The translations under genes and the position numbers were made by a program. A stretch of DNA of 64,000 bases from Chrysomallon squamiferum (lineage: Eukaryota; Mollusca; Gastropoda; Neomphalida; Peltospiridae), in contig CM022665.1 of NCBI GenBank assembly GCA_012295275.1, positions 20,993,150 through 21,057,149 of the forward strand, in the 5' to 3' direction. Every line of letters starts with the position of its first letter. Within the stretch, counting starts at the first letter, position 1. Positions 1 through 25,669 of this stretch are shown in pieces. Below the pieces are notes generated by a model. That model saw nothing but the letters and a program-made list of their open reading frames with translations. It was not told where the DNA came from and ran no database searches.

Positions 1-470
1 AATACTGAAAAAAACTAATAGTTGTAGCAGTCGTACTAGTAGTAGTAGAAATAGTAGCAATGGTAGTAGCAGTAACAGCAACATTAACAGTAGTATTATA
101 ATAATAGTAGTACCAGTAGTAGTAGTAATACTAGTATTTGTAGCAGTAATAATAATAAATATAATGATAATGGTGATGACAAATTTGATTGTGAAAGCTG
201 TTATCAACAAAAATCAGATTTTTTATTACTACTACTCTTACTAATATTTTAATTATTTATCAATACAAAACAAAATTATTATAATAATAATTATTATTCA
301 TTAGTAGTGGCAGCAGTAGGAGTAGTAGTAGTAGTAGTAGTAGTAGCAGTAGCAGCAGCAGTAGCAGTAGTAGTAGTAGTAGTAGTAGGAAGAGGAGGAG
401 GTGCAGTAACACACTAAAAAGAAAATTGTTTCTATTATTCAGAGTTTTACTAAAATTAAAGTTTTTCTAT
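1..470. repeat. TAG/GTA triplet-repeat mosaic
   Basis: Imperfect TAG, GTA, CAG and AAT triplets dominate from the window edge to about 395, with the purest GTA run near 320-345. No gene is visible. Bases 395-470 are AT-rich unique sequence. Confidence 0.8.
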
Positions 471-1049
471 AAATAAAGATTTTTGTTAGTGTTTTCTTTC
501 CTCTATATATTTATTACATTATACACAATGTTAAAAAAAGATTTTTCTCTGTTTTACATTGTTAATAGATTACAAAAAACAGTAAGTGGGAAATACAGGA
601 ATTCACATTATAAATATACTGTAAAACCTTTTACAGACGTGTCATTTTTAATTTATCAGGTTAAGTGAAATAATGTATATTTGTCTGTTACAAAGAACGC
701 ACGAAAATCGAGTTAAACTAATAATTAGAAAAAGAAAAGAAAAATAAATAAATAAATAAATAAATAAACAAATAATTTTTGTATAATACTTTTTTGTAAA
801 CATTAATGAATATATATTTTATAAGTGTATAGCAAAAAAAATTTAAAAAAAAATATATAAAGATGAAGAAAAAAGAAGAAAATTATTTTTTCTTTTTCTT
901 CTTTTCTGTCTTTTTATTTATTTATTATTGTTTTTGTATTTTGGGGGTTTTTTGTTTTCATTTTTATTATTATTATTTATTTATGTGTTTATTTGTTTCT
1001 TTCTTTCCTTATTATTTTTTTATTTATTATCATCATCATCATTAGTATC

Positions 1050-1097
<48 letters not shown>

Positions 1098-1230
1098 TAA
1101 TTAATTAATTTATTTATTTGTTTGTTTGTTTGTTTATTTAGATTTTATTTTTGTTTTTATTTTTATTCTATTTTTTCTCCTTCGTTATTCTGGGAATAAT
1201 TTTCTTTTTGTCTATTTTTCTTCTTTTTTT

Positions 1231-1263
<33 letters not shown>

Positions 1264-1480
1264 CTTTTATCTATATCAAATTCTTTACATTTCGCGTCAT
1301 TTTCTGTTCCCATTTTATTTTTATTATCCTTTATCTGCATTTCATCTTTTTTTCTTCTGGTAAATCTTTTTTTGTTTGTTTGTTTTCTCTAACAATTCTA
1401 ATATCGACTGGTTGATTGTGTACAGGAAATTTATCTTTTTTCGTTTTGTTTTTTTAATTCTTTTTTTTTTTCAAATAAAA
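471..1480. repeat. AT-rich DNA with pyrimidine and TTA microsatellites
   Basis: AT-rich sequence with a short TAAA run near 745-768, a TTA run at about 1050-1098 and a T-rich tract at about 1220-1263. Open frames here are runs of F, Y and L produced by T-rich repeats. No gene seen. Confidence 0.7.
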
Positions 1481-1559
1481 ATTGATTTGAATCCGAATGT
1501 TTTTAATTGCACAAATGTTTAATATCATTTTTATTATTAACTGTGTATCGTGTTTTGTA

Positions 1560-2050
1560 TTTAAAAATGTTTTTAATTACTGTTTCTCTACAGTTCTGTT
1601 GGTAATTGTTTATTTGTAATATGTGTGTGTATTTATGTTGTATATGTAATAATTAATAAACGTTTATTTGTATCTTTGTTTTTGTAATTGTATATTTATA
1701 ATTGTGTAGTAAAATTGTAATTGTATATTTGTAATTTTATAGTAAAATTGTAATAACCTGTTTATAATTGCAAAACTTTTTGTCTGTTTGTTTGTAAGTC
1801 TCTCTTTGTAATTGTGTTTCTACTTTCTATTTGTAATTGTATTTTTGTTGATATCTACTTAGTTATCTTTTTACAACACTGTTTGTAATTCTGTATTTAG
1901 CATTCTGTTTTTGTATCTGTCTATTTACAACTGTTTGTATTTGTAATTCTGTAATTACCATTCTGTTTTTGTAACTGTCTATTTACAACTGTTTGTATTT
2001 GTAATTGTCTATGTACAGCTGTGTGTTTGTAACTGCCCATTTGTAATTAT
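1560..2050 (+). repeat. Degenerate tandem repeat built on TTTGTAATTG
   Basis: The phrase TTTGTAATTG recurs many times with variants. Two nearly identical blocks of about 58 bases, each containing CTGTCTATTTACAACTG, lie back to back near 1912-2030. It looks like an old minisatellite and ends where the GC-richer island begins. Confidence 0.6.
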
Positions 2051-2051
2051 G

Positions 2052-2790
2052 TGGCACTCACAACTCGCAGCCTTGACTTGCACAGGTCGCTAATGCCGGC
2101 TGACGTGTTGTAAACTGATCACAATGCTGTATAATTCTAAATTTAGAATATTTCACATCCAAGCGCCATGTTTGTTTTAGCAATTTCTTTCTGTGGACTT
2201 TTTCTCTATAAATATGAATACAAACATTGAGAGACTGGCTGGACCGCCCAGACTTTGGAAAACAAATCCAGTCTCATTTTTTATTTTTATTTTCTTCTGT
2301 ATCCCTTCTTCTTCTTCGTCTTCTTCTTCTCTATCGAAAATCTTTTCAAGCACAAAAATAAAACGGCTTTGAACTTATGGTGTGCGTGATCGTTTCCAAT
2401 AGATCGACAAAGCGCACCAGTCAACGTTTACGCGCGAAACGGAAGTGACGTAATAAAGAGCACAAGGTGCGCGCACATCTAACCAAATACACCTGAACGC
2501 TTTCCTGTTCTGTCCTCCACGGAGTTCCATTGATTTAGCGGTGCGCGCCGTTTGCTGTTTGTTTCCTACGAAGGACTTAAAAGGTGGCCGTAGCCGCGAG
2601 AAAACAACGAGGTCAATATTTAAAGATGACTTACGGTTGTCGGACAAATAGTCAGCGGGAATATCAAAGAGCGGAGCTTGTGTTGTCGGTGTGAAGCGAG
2701 TTGCAGAACACACGCACAACAAACAGACGAACGGAATTATATCCGTGTATCCAGTTCATCCTTTGATCTCGTCACACAGATACAAATGGA
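2052..2790. other. GC-richer island without a recognised gene
   Basis: Base composition changes sharply: CpG-containing, mostly non-repetitive sequence including TGACGTAA near 2447 and a TATAAATA string at 2207-2214. The minus-strand open frame of 115 codons (2375-2722) shows no domain I recognise. It could be a distal regulatory element or a promoter of an unannotated transcript. Function unknown. Confidence 0.35.
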
Positions 2791-2889
2791 CATAACTTCT
2801 GAATAATTCTTGTTAATTTCTAACTCTCTAAGCAGGATGTGGAACAGTCGATCCAGTGTGGTCTCTATTTTATAATTCACCTTACACCT

Positions 2890-3524
2890 TATACTACTAC
2901 TACTACTGCTACTACTACTAGCATTGTTATAACTACTAATAATGATAGCTTTATTTTATTACTTCGTTTTCTACTAGTACTACAACTACTGCTACATTCG
3001 TTATTTTTACGCCAACTGTTACTACTACTCCTCCTTCAGCATTACAACTACTAGGATTACTACTATTACGGCTACTAATGCCACAACTACCACTACATTA
3101 TTTAACCAGCACTATTACTACTTCTACTCTAACATTACTACTGCTACTGCAACAACAACTACAACAATTACTACTACTACGACTACTACTACAACTAATA
3201 CTACCTCATCTACTTTAATATTATCTCTACTACTGTCATATTTATTACTATTACTACTATTTTTTCTACTATTACTACTATTACATTATACTTCTACGAG
3301 TTCGACGATTATTTTTATTATTATTATTACTTCAGCTGCAGCAACTATAACAGCTACTGCTATTTTTTATATTGTTGTACTTCTACTAATACTTCCACCA
3401 CAATTATTATTACTAGTACCACACTAAACTCATGCACTATTACCATTCCATCGGTTACTACTGGTACTACTAGTACTAGAATTGTTAAATCGTTTACAAG
3501 TATTGCTGCAACCATTGTTTCTGT

Positions 3525-3555
<31 letters not shown>

Positions 3556-3670
3556 ACTACTACTACTATATCTACTACTACTGCTACTACTGTACACAAT
3601 TACCATTGCTACTACTACTACTACTGTTACTACTGTTACTATTATTACCACCACCACCACTTCTACTAAT
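2890..3670. repeat. Long ACT/ATT/GCT triplet mosaic
   Basis: About 780 bases of TAC, ACT, ATT, GCT and CAC triplets in which the motif drifts while the three-base phase is largely kept. The frames translate to runs of T, L, V and S, so the open frames here are not evidence of coding. Confidence 0.8.
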
Positions 3671-3719
3671 ACCTTTTTATTTTAGTAAAATATGTGGGTG
3701 GCAATAATCAACACTTGTT

Positions 3720-3990
3720 TTTTTTTTTTGTGTTTTTTTTTAAATTTTTGGTGTTTTTTTTTGGTTATAAATTTTTAAAATTATTTTATATGATTTTTTG
3801 GAACAACTTTCACGATTAAAGCATCATAATTATTATTGTTGTTGTTGTTGTCGTTGTTGTTATTGTTGTTGTTGTTGTTTTTGCTGTTATTATTATTGTT
3901 GTTGTTGTTATCGTTATTATTATTATTGTTATTGCTATTTTACTATTATTGTTGTTGTTGTTGTTATTATTATTATTATTATTATTACAG
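3720..3990. repeat. Poly-T and TTG/TTA repeats
   Basis: T-rich sequence followed by a TTG/TTA triplet block at about 3832-3988. No gene. Confidence 0.75.
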
Positions 3991-4729
3991 GCGTATGTCG
4001 AAGATTTCCATTTTTCCGGTGAGTACACCAGCTTCAAAATAGAGAATCATTCATTTCTATTAGATTAGCAGTACTTGATAGATTTAAGTAAATTTACTAT
4101 ATTCTTCTTTACAAAAAGTTCCTAATTACTGTTTTTGCTAGATTTTGATTACTTGAAAGAATGTATGGATAGATGGATCAATGAATAAACTGTGTCAAAA
4201 TACATCTGTGTAATGTTTATTATTAACAGCCAGGTTTTTCTATAATGACATCACCAGAGAACAAAAAAAAACAACATTGTTTTTTTTTTTTTTTTTTTTT
4301 TTTTTTGACGATTAGCGTCAAACAGTTTTATATTTGTACCTTACCAAGCACAGGATCATATATCTCTTGTTTAATGAATGTCGTACATCAGTGACTTGTA
4401 CGATTATCGAATATCCCTACTTCACAGGCGTGTTTGTGATATCATTTCATTTACTGAATACTGAGATACATGAAGAAACGTTTTCAAAACCACCTTAACT
4501 TAAACTGTACACTTTCAACACAGTTTACGTTACTCATGTTGATAATAATGAATCAACTGTTGGTTGGTTCTATGTCCTGAGTAATGGGTTAGTATTATTA
4601 CTATTATAACTTTCTGCTACTACTACTTCTACTACTATTGTTGTGTACAATTGTGTACAATTGTGCTACCATTTTTATTATTATTATATTATTATTATTA
4701 TTCTTGTTATTGTTGTTATTGTTATTTTA

Positions 4730-4766
<37 letters not shown>

Positions 4767-5190
4767 CGCATTAAAAAAACTCAAAGAAACGGGTGTACTT
4801 ATGTATGTAACATCTGTATGTATAAACATGCCGAAACCACGTGTGTGTAATATACATATATAAATAAATATATACATGTATACATACCTACTGATATATA
4901 TACAAAAATATATATATATATATATCTGGCTATTTATCACCAGACCTAGCAACAAGTGGAGATCTAAGACAAATCTGTGTGTGTGTGAAAACTTTGGCAG
5001 CAGCCGTCTCTCCACTGTGGCATTCCTCCTGGACGAGTGTTTGAACAACACTGATGTTTTGTCTACAAAACACTAACTAACCGCACAGACATTGTGGGGA
5101 ATGTATAAGGTGTATGGACGAAAAGTAACATGTTTCCAATAACAACTACGACCATTTTGGCTGAAAAACTCGATAGTAAATGGACTCGAA
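3991..5190. other. AT-rich spacer with small repeats
   Basis: Mostly unique AT-rich sequence. It includes a poly-T run near 4280-4305, TTA/TTG triplets at about 4675-4762 and a TA run at 4908-4925. I see no gene. Confidence 0.5.
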
Positions 5191-5197
5191 TTTATTT

Positions 5198-5350
5198 TAC
5201 TACTACTACTATTCGTAGTAGTAGTAGTAGTAGTAGTAGCAGTAGCAACGGCAGTAGTAGACGTATCGTTATTGTTTTTGCTATTATTACTGCTACTGCT
5301 ACTATTACTACTACTACTAGTAGCACTATTACTATCATCATCATTATTAT
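5198..5350. repeat. ACT/TAG triplets forming an inverted repeat
   Basis: Five TAC/ACT units at 5198-5211 are followed by TTCG and then TAG/GTA units from 5216. This makes a perfect 14-bp stem with a four-base TTCG loop. The triplet tract continues to about 5345 as CAG, ACT and ATT units. Confidence 0.7.
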
Positions 5351-5699
5351 TATCATCATACTGTTATTTTTTAAAAGTATTATCTCAGTATAGAAATTTA
5401 CACAGATCCTTGAAACAAAGACATCCTGTGTATTTTAATAAAGTTTTAAAATGTTGAAAAACAAAAGAAGAAAGAACTAGGTTTAATTTGAGTCCTGCAA
5501 CGCAATAAACACTTCTTACTTTGCAGTCTGGCTTAGTTTTTCGTTTCCTTTTACCACCACTATTACGGAATTTTGTTCGTATGATAAATTGTAATTTATA
5601 ATTATGAACAATATTGTACTTAGACGTTTTTCTACAAGATGTAGATTTTAAACAGATAACTTCTTCATTCTGTGTCGGCTGCGTTTGTTTCATTACTTA

Positions 5700-6299
5700 G
5701 ACATACTCGTGTCTCATCGTGCCTTCTCTGACACGGGATTCATTACGTATTAATAACAAACAGAGATGTTCACGGATCACTCGTGTTTCAAAATCCAGTG
5801 TCAGCATTGTTTGGTCATCATATTCTCTGTCAAACAATCTCTGCCTGGAATGGCACACACACCCTTATTTTGTCATCTTCAAGTCAAAACTCTAAAAGCC
5901 AAAAAATCTCTTGGTACAAATCACCGAAAAATGATGTCTTTGCTAATTATGCTGATTCCAGACGCATTTCAGCGAGTAATTAAAATTAATACCCTCGCTG
6001 TATGTGAAAGAAAGACAGAGTCACGTGACGCCAGACGAGCAGTTCCGTGTCAATACGGATCTTGTTTATTTTGCTCGGAAACTGGGAGGCAACCGCTTCG
6101 GGTCATTTCGCCGATGCTTGTAGTCTCCGATTCCTCTTTGATTGACAGGCGCGCGTGACTTAGGGGCTTGACTAATGCCAGAGAAAGACCGCCTTAGCAT
6201 TTGCCAAATATATTCAATAGTGAAAATATCTCGCGAGAGTGTTTCAAAGCGCTAGGAGCGTTTCACCGATGTTTTCTTTCTGTATGATTCTTTCTCATT
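5700..6299 (+). promoter_or_regulatory. Upstream region and probable promoter of the vestigial-like gene
   Basis: Mostly non-repetitive, CpG-containing DNA directly upstream of the vestigial-like start codon, contrasting with the repeats further upstream. It contains the perfect palindrome TCTCGCGAGA at 6229-6238, the string CCAAATATATTC near 6204, and an A at -3 of the ATG. Promoter status is inferred from position and composition; no transcription start can be fixed. Confidence 0.5.
6229..6238. promoter_or_regulatory. TCTCGCGAGA palindrome (BANP/Kaiso-type motif)
   Basis: Exact 10-bp palindrome 62 bases upstream of the vestigial-like ATG. In vertebrates this octamer-core palindrome is a promoter element bound by BANP when unmethylated. 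Binding in this organism is inference. Confidence 0.5.
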
Positions 6300-20674
<14,375 letters not shown>

Positions 20675-21150
20675 AAGAGCTAAGAGAAACCTGTTCATTA
20701 TGTGACTTGGGCTGCATGCCCGAAATCTCAAGTCCTCGGGTCATGTTTGTGCAGCTAAGCTGCAAGGGATTGCCAACAAGTTTCAATTAGTGTTTTCTCA
20801 GGAGTTATTCTCCCATATCCAAGATGGCCGCGATCGATCTGTCTGCTGGGATTGTGTTGGTTCAGGGATTAGGCCGCTCAAGGCAGCAACTTGAGAAATG
20901 TGGAATCGTTCCTCACGGAACCCGCCTTGGAAAAGCAGCGAGATTTAGTCAGAAATCCTCGCCAAACACCACTGTTTCAGCAGACGAAACTTCGCCGCGT
21001 TGACGTATTTACGTCACGCGAGACGCAAGGATTGTTCCATTCCCGCCTTTTTTTTTTTTTTTTTTTTTTTTTATCTGAAAGGGAGATAATTCAAGGAAAA
21101 AGACGAGTCTGTGTATGTTGTGATAGAATAAAATGTTTCTTACGTTATTA
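20675..21150 (+). other. Probable 3' UTR of the vestigial-like gene
   Basis: Unique, GC-richer sequence after the stop, with a YY1-like AAGATGGCCGC at 20821-20831, a poly-T run at about 21049-21072 and AATAAA at 21127-21132. The UTR extent is inferred; part of it could instead be regulatory. Confidence 0.45.
21127..21132 (+). terminator. AATAAA, possible polyadenylation signal
   Basis: Canonical hexamer 453 bases after the vestigial-like stop codon. Such hexamers are common by chance in this AT-rich DNA. Confidence 0.3.
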
Positions 21151-21182
21151 ATAAATACGAGCATCTACAACCGAATTTTTCA

Positions 21183-21553
21183 GAGTTATTACTGGAATTA
21201 TCGTTAAAGTGTTGATACTGAAATTGTCGTATCCAGTGTTAGAACTGAAATTATCACACCGAATGACAATCGAGGATGAAAAGCTGGAATTATCATTACC
21301 AGTCAAATCAGAACTAAAATCTTCATTTTTTTTGTGTTGGTACTGAATAATTGTACATTGCGTCAGAATTGAAATGATCATAACCTGTGTCAGAACTGAA
21401 ATTATCATAAACAGTATCATTACTGAAATTGTCATAACCAATGCCAAAACTGAAATTATCATCAACTGTGCAAGTAGTGAAAATATTTTAAACAGTGGTC
21501 ACATCTCCGATTTTATTAACATCAATGTCAGAACTGAAATTACCTTTATCAGT
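21183..21553. repeat. Degenerate 27-bp minisatellite
   Basis: About 13 units of about 27 bases with core GAACTGAAATTATCATAA and a CAGT or CAAT end. Units 7-10 (about 21362-21469) are clearest. Both strands are partly open because 27 is a multiple of three; the minus frame repeats DNFSSNTGY-like nonamers. Confidence 0.75.
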
Positions 21554-22335
21554 TTTATGGTAAAGTCGAAGTAAGAGATATGTGTTGCAGTCGTTATGAC
21601 GTCACTATCATTGTGGCGTATTTTATTTTCAAGAAAATGACTTTATTGAAAAAATTAAATAAAGGTTCTCGGCATAAAATGTGGGATGCATCATCCTTTG
21701 TTGACGTATGCCGGTGTTAATGCATAATCGATTTGGCTGTAGTTCTGAATTAGTAATATATATATATATATTAAAGCTGCAGATTGTCATGCTGTATAGA
21801 AACACTGTTAAACGTAGATGGCTTAAACAAAATATTTTAAAACTGTAAGACAATTTTAACTTGCTAATTTTCAGATCTTCGTCTGTTAAGAAAAGATGTA
21901 AGTGATAAGATAATCTTTCTAAAACTTCTTTCATATCATTTGATTTATTACCAATGTTTGACACCTGAAAAATAAACTCACAATTTCATCGCAGTCTACG
22001 TCAGTCTGGTTATTCACGATTTGAATGTATTTTTTCCATATAACATTTCAAAAGGTCACTTACAATCTTTTCTTAATAAAGTCTCGAAAAGACAATTGTC
22101 AAAACATGTGGGAAAGATTTTTTATTTTATTGTATTTTTTGTTCTGTCATGCTAAAAACTAAATCCTAGTAATGTTTGTTTGTTACTATAATCTGAAAAA
22201 CATAATGGCCATCTTATTCGTAAAATAATGTGTTTCATTTTTAAAAAGTATATTTATTTCATTCTTTTTAATTATCGTAATTTGGGGGATATTTCTGTTA
22301 TTTTACGTGATAGAGTTATTAATCGTTTCTTTGGC
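21554..22335. other. AT-rich spacer downstream of vestigial-like gene
   Basis: Contains a perfect CRE octamer at 21597-21604. Otherwise unique AT-rich sequence; no gene seen. Confidence 0.4.
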
Positions 22336-22338
22336 ATG

Positions 22339-22373
<35 letters not shown>

Positions 22374-22374
22374 G

Positions 22375-22425
<51 letters not shown>
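22339..22425. repeat. TA repeat followed by GT repeat
   Basis: About 15 TA units, a short interruption, then about 24 GT units. Confidence 0.92.
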
Positions 22426-22427
<2 letters not shown>

Positions 22428-22606
22428 ATTCATTTTAGACGTTTTAATATATCGGGTATACAGTGTGGTTCAGAAAACGCAAAAATCATGGCTCTTTCAA
22501 AAATAATAATTAAAAAAACCCTGTTAATTATAATTTTCTCCCTTTTTAGTTTCTGATCTATATACAAGATAATTAAACCGTCTGTGTTCATAAATTGTTA
22601 TGGAAA

Positions 22607-22608
<2 letters not shown>

Positions 22609-22656
<48 letters not shown>
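22609..22656. repeat. ATT triplet repeat
   Basis: About 16 ATT units. Confidence 0.9.
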
Positions 22657-22699
22657 GAATTTTTTATTCATTCTTTAACGTTACCATGTCATAGCTAGG

Positions 22700-23185
22700 A
22701 GAACAGAGAAATATATCACTATCAGTCACTAATAGCTTCATCGTTTTCATTAATCGCATGTTATAATGCAGCCACTTATCACTAAACAAATGATATATTA
22801 CTAATTATATGTTACTGTTCACAATTCACTAATCACCTATTACATGTCACTAATCACATGCTACTATTCACATGACACTAATCCTGTTACTCTTCACAAG
22901 TCGCTAATCAGCTATTATATATATCACTAATCATATGTTACTATTGATGTCTCTAACAATACCATTAATATTTCTCTAACAGTGTGTCACACGTCAGTAA
23001 GAGCATGTCACTATTCAGTCACTAATCATCTAGTAATAATGCGTCATTTTTCATGTCATCAACTGCATTTCTCTTACTGGGTTTCATAAATCATACCACT
23101 ATTCACATACTAACCACACTAAGTTAATAGCATGTCACTATACGTGTCACTATTCATCAATCATTCAGGTAACTGATTAAACTAT
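22700..23185. repeat. Degenerate tandem array of CACTAATCA / ATGTCACTATT
   Basis: CACTAATCA, CATGTCACTA and TTACTATTCACA phrases recur about every 20-25 bases for nearly 500 bases. It looks like a strongly decayed minisatellite. Confidence 0.65.
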
Positions 23186-23980
23186 GCCAAATATAGCCTG
23201 TGATAAGTTTTATTTGTTACTGTACAGACTCGTGTTATATTTTGTAAATAAAATCATGATGATGATGTTGGTAGTTTGTTTTGTTTTATTCTTACAAACT
23301 GTGTTGACTTCCACACATTCTTGGTTTTATAAACTCTGTTAGATTTCACACTTTGTTGATCTCTTATTGAAAGGTAAACAGCTGGACGACTGAGAGGTCC
23401 TGGGATCGCTCCTCGTTAGAGCTATCTGTTTATGTATAGCACAGTATTCTCTCTAAATAACTTACATTAAAATTACAATGTAGAAAGCTCCTGTTAAAAA
23501 CAACGTCATTTCAGATGGTAGGAATAAAAGAACAAATCTTACTGACACAGTAATGTATTTATCTCATTTTTCTGATTTTAATAATTAGATTTTTAAAAAG
23601 ATTTCTTTCAAACACGGGACAAGAATTATTTTTAAACTGAAAAAAAATTAACTGGGAAAAAAATTATATTTACCACTGATAAGTATGAAATTGCGGCCAC
23701 AATATTGCTTCATTAGAAATTTATTGCATTATGAAATAGAGACTGTAATATGCAAACCGGATATTCTAGCTATTACGCCTTTATTTGTCAACAGGAGCTA
23801 AGTATATTTGTGTGGCCGCAGATTCGTACTTATAAACGGTTAAGTGTAATTCACAAGAATAATAATCTCGTAATTTACGACAGCAGCAGTGCTGTATCGC
23901 GATCAACGAAGAAAGACATCGGGTATAAAACAAACACCATAAACGTCGTCGATAATTAGATGGCAAATGAAAAGTAAACA
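23186..23980. other. AT-rich spacer
   Basis: Unique AT-rich sequence. Short open frames at 23750-23981 on both strands show no recognised domain. Confidence 0.4.
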
Positions 23981-24240
23981 CTGGTGTCGCATTTTGTTAC
24001 GCCTTACTTCGAACGAAAATTCCCGAGTAGCAGCCGCTCGCTGAATTACGTGATTGGACCATTTACGTCTGGCGAACGTACTCCGTGTGTGTTGATCCTA
24101 GCAGTGAAACGAGATCATTGCGAAATAATAGCTCCATTAAATCTGTTCTTCTTTACCTTCATCAGTTCACAGACACGGGAGGGAAAATCAGGGATATTAA
24201 ATTTGTCTTTCTTTCCTAAAGGTTGAAGATCTAATCAGCA
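23981..24240. other. Small CpG-containing island
   Basis: Unique GC-richer stretch with an 80-codon open frame (23984-24226) I do not recognise. Regulatory or non-coding; function unknown. Confidence 0.25.
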
Positions 24241-24274
24241 TTGTAACAAGGATACAGTTAGCTTGTTGCTGTTG

Positions 24275-24500
24275 TTATTATTTTTTTTTTTTTTTTTTTT
24301 TGAAAGAATGAATACCACCCATTAAGTGATTTGCTGTATAAAAAAGAAAATAATTAGTTAGCTTTTAATGTCTCTCTCTCTCTCTCTCAGCAGCAGCATT
24401 AGCATTTATTTACTTCATTTTATTTTTTAATTAAAAAAAAATATATATATAATAATAATGAAAAAACACACACACACACACATACACACAAAAACAACAC
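24275..24500. repeat. Poly-T, TCTC and CA repeats
   Basis: T run at about 24280-24301, TC run near 24371-24389, and a CA run near 24466-24490. Confidence 0.8.
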
Positions 24501-24880
24501 TTCAAATAGTGCGCACACGTGGGTATGCGGAATTACTCCTGGAGTTAATTCGCAATCAAACAGAACTGATAAGAAAATGGTCGACCTTTTCTAGTCAGCT
24601 GTCGATCTGGGCGGGTTTTACTAGCGCGGATAATTAGAACTGGGGGTCAAATCTGAACTTACACCGATCACTGATGGCAACAGGAGCTGCTTGTAGGCAT
24701 AAAACAAGACATTTTACAAGGAAGTCGGCTCGTAAAACACCGGTACCTGTCAGAACGAGGTAATATAACGGATATGTCTACATCTATAGTTACGACCACG
24801 GATCTACAGACACACGAGAACTGAAATTACTCTGGCGCTAGTTCTATCGTAATCTACGTTTTATAGCGTTTTTATTGAAT
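24501..24880. promoter_or_regulatory. Candidate regulatory island
   Basis: Unique block with CACACGTG, GTTAATTCG, CTGATAAG (GATA-type) and TCAGCTGTC (E-box) strings within about 100 bases. The motif cluster suggests an enhancer; this is inference. Confidence 0.28.
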
Positions 24881-24989
24881 GTTGTCGTTTATAAAGTGAA
24901 ATGATAGTATCTCTATGTTATAAATAAACAAAACGGTAATTTTCAGATGTTTGGTAATTAACAATTTTATATAAACTTTTATTAAGTAG

Positions 24990-25395
24990 CTGTTGTCGCT
25001 GAACCAGCAGCAGTTGCAGTTGTGATAGTAGTAAGTTTTTGTTCTAGTTGATGTAGTATTGGTAGTAGCAGTATTAGCTGCAGTAGTAGAAATTACAATA
25101 ACAGTGGTAGTGGTAGTAATAATAACAGTAATAGTATATCTGTAATTGTGGTTCTGGCAATAGTAATAGTTGTAGTAGTAATTTAAATAGCGGTAATAGT
25201 TGTACTAATAATAGTAGCAATAGTAGTAGAAGAAGAAATAGTAGTAGTAATGTTAGTATTATTAGAAATAGCTGCTATAATAGTACTAGTAGTATAGTAG
25301 CAATAGTTATGATAGTAATGGATGGTCGAAATAGTTGTAGTAGTAGTGGAATAAGTAGCAGAAGTAGTGGTGGTAGTAGCATCAGTGTTTATTTA
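24990..25395. repeat. TAG/GTA triplet mosaic
   Basis: About 400 bases of degenerate TAG, GTA, CAG and AAT triplets resembling the start of the window. Confidence 0.75.
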
Positions 25396-25424
25396 ATAAA
25401 GAGGAAACACTAGTATATAACATT

Positions 25425-25635
25425 ATACATATATATATATTTATATTTAAACATCTGACTACAGTACTAATAAGCAGCTTCTGTATTTGTATTTACATGT
25501 AGATGGGTATGTCTTTCTCTACATTTATCTGTTTGTCTGTCTCAGTGTTTGAATCATAAGTATATATTATATGTGTGTGTATGTATATACGTATGTACGT
25601 ACGTATACATATAAATATGTATGCATGCATGTTAT
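25425..25635. repeat. TA, TGTATG and TACG repeats
   Basis: Short TA run, then alternating GTGTATG/TACGTACG units near 25566-25632. Confidence 0.7.
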
Positions 25636-25669
25636 CCTAATCTCTTCAGTTCAAGATGTAACAAACATT

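Noticed and set aside
2207-2214. TATAAATA as a TATA box
   Set aside because: Such strings are common in this AT-rich DNA, and no gene start follows at a suitable distance.
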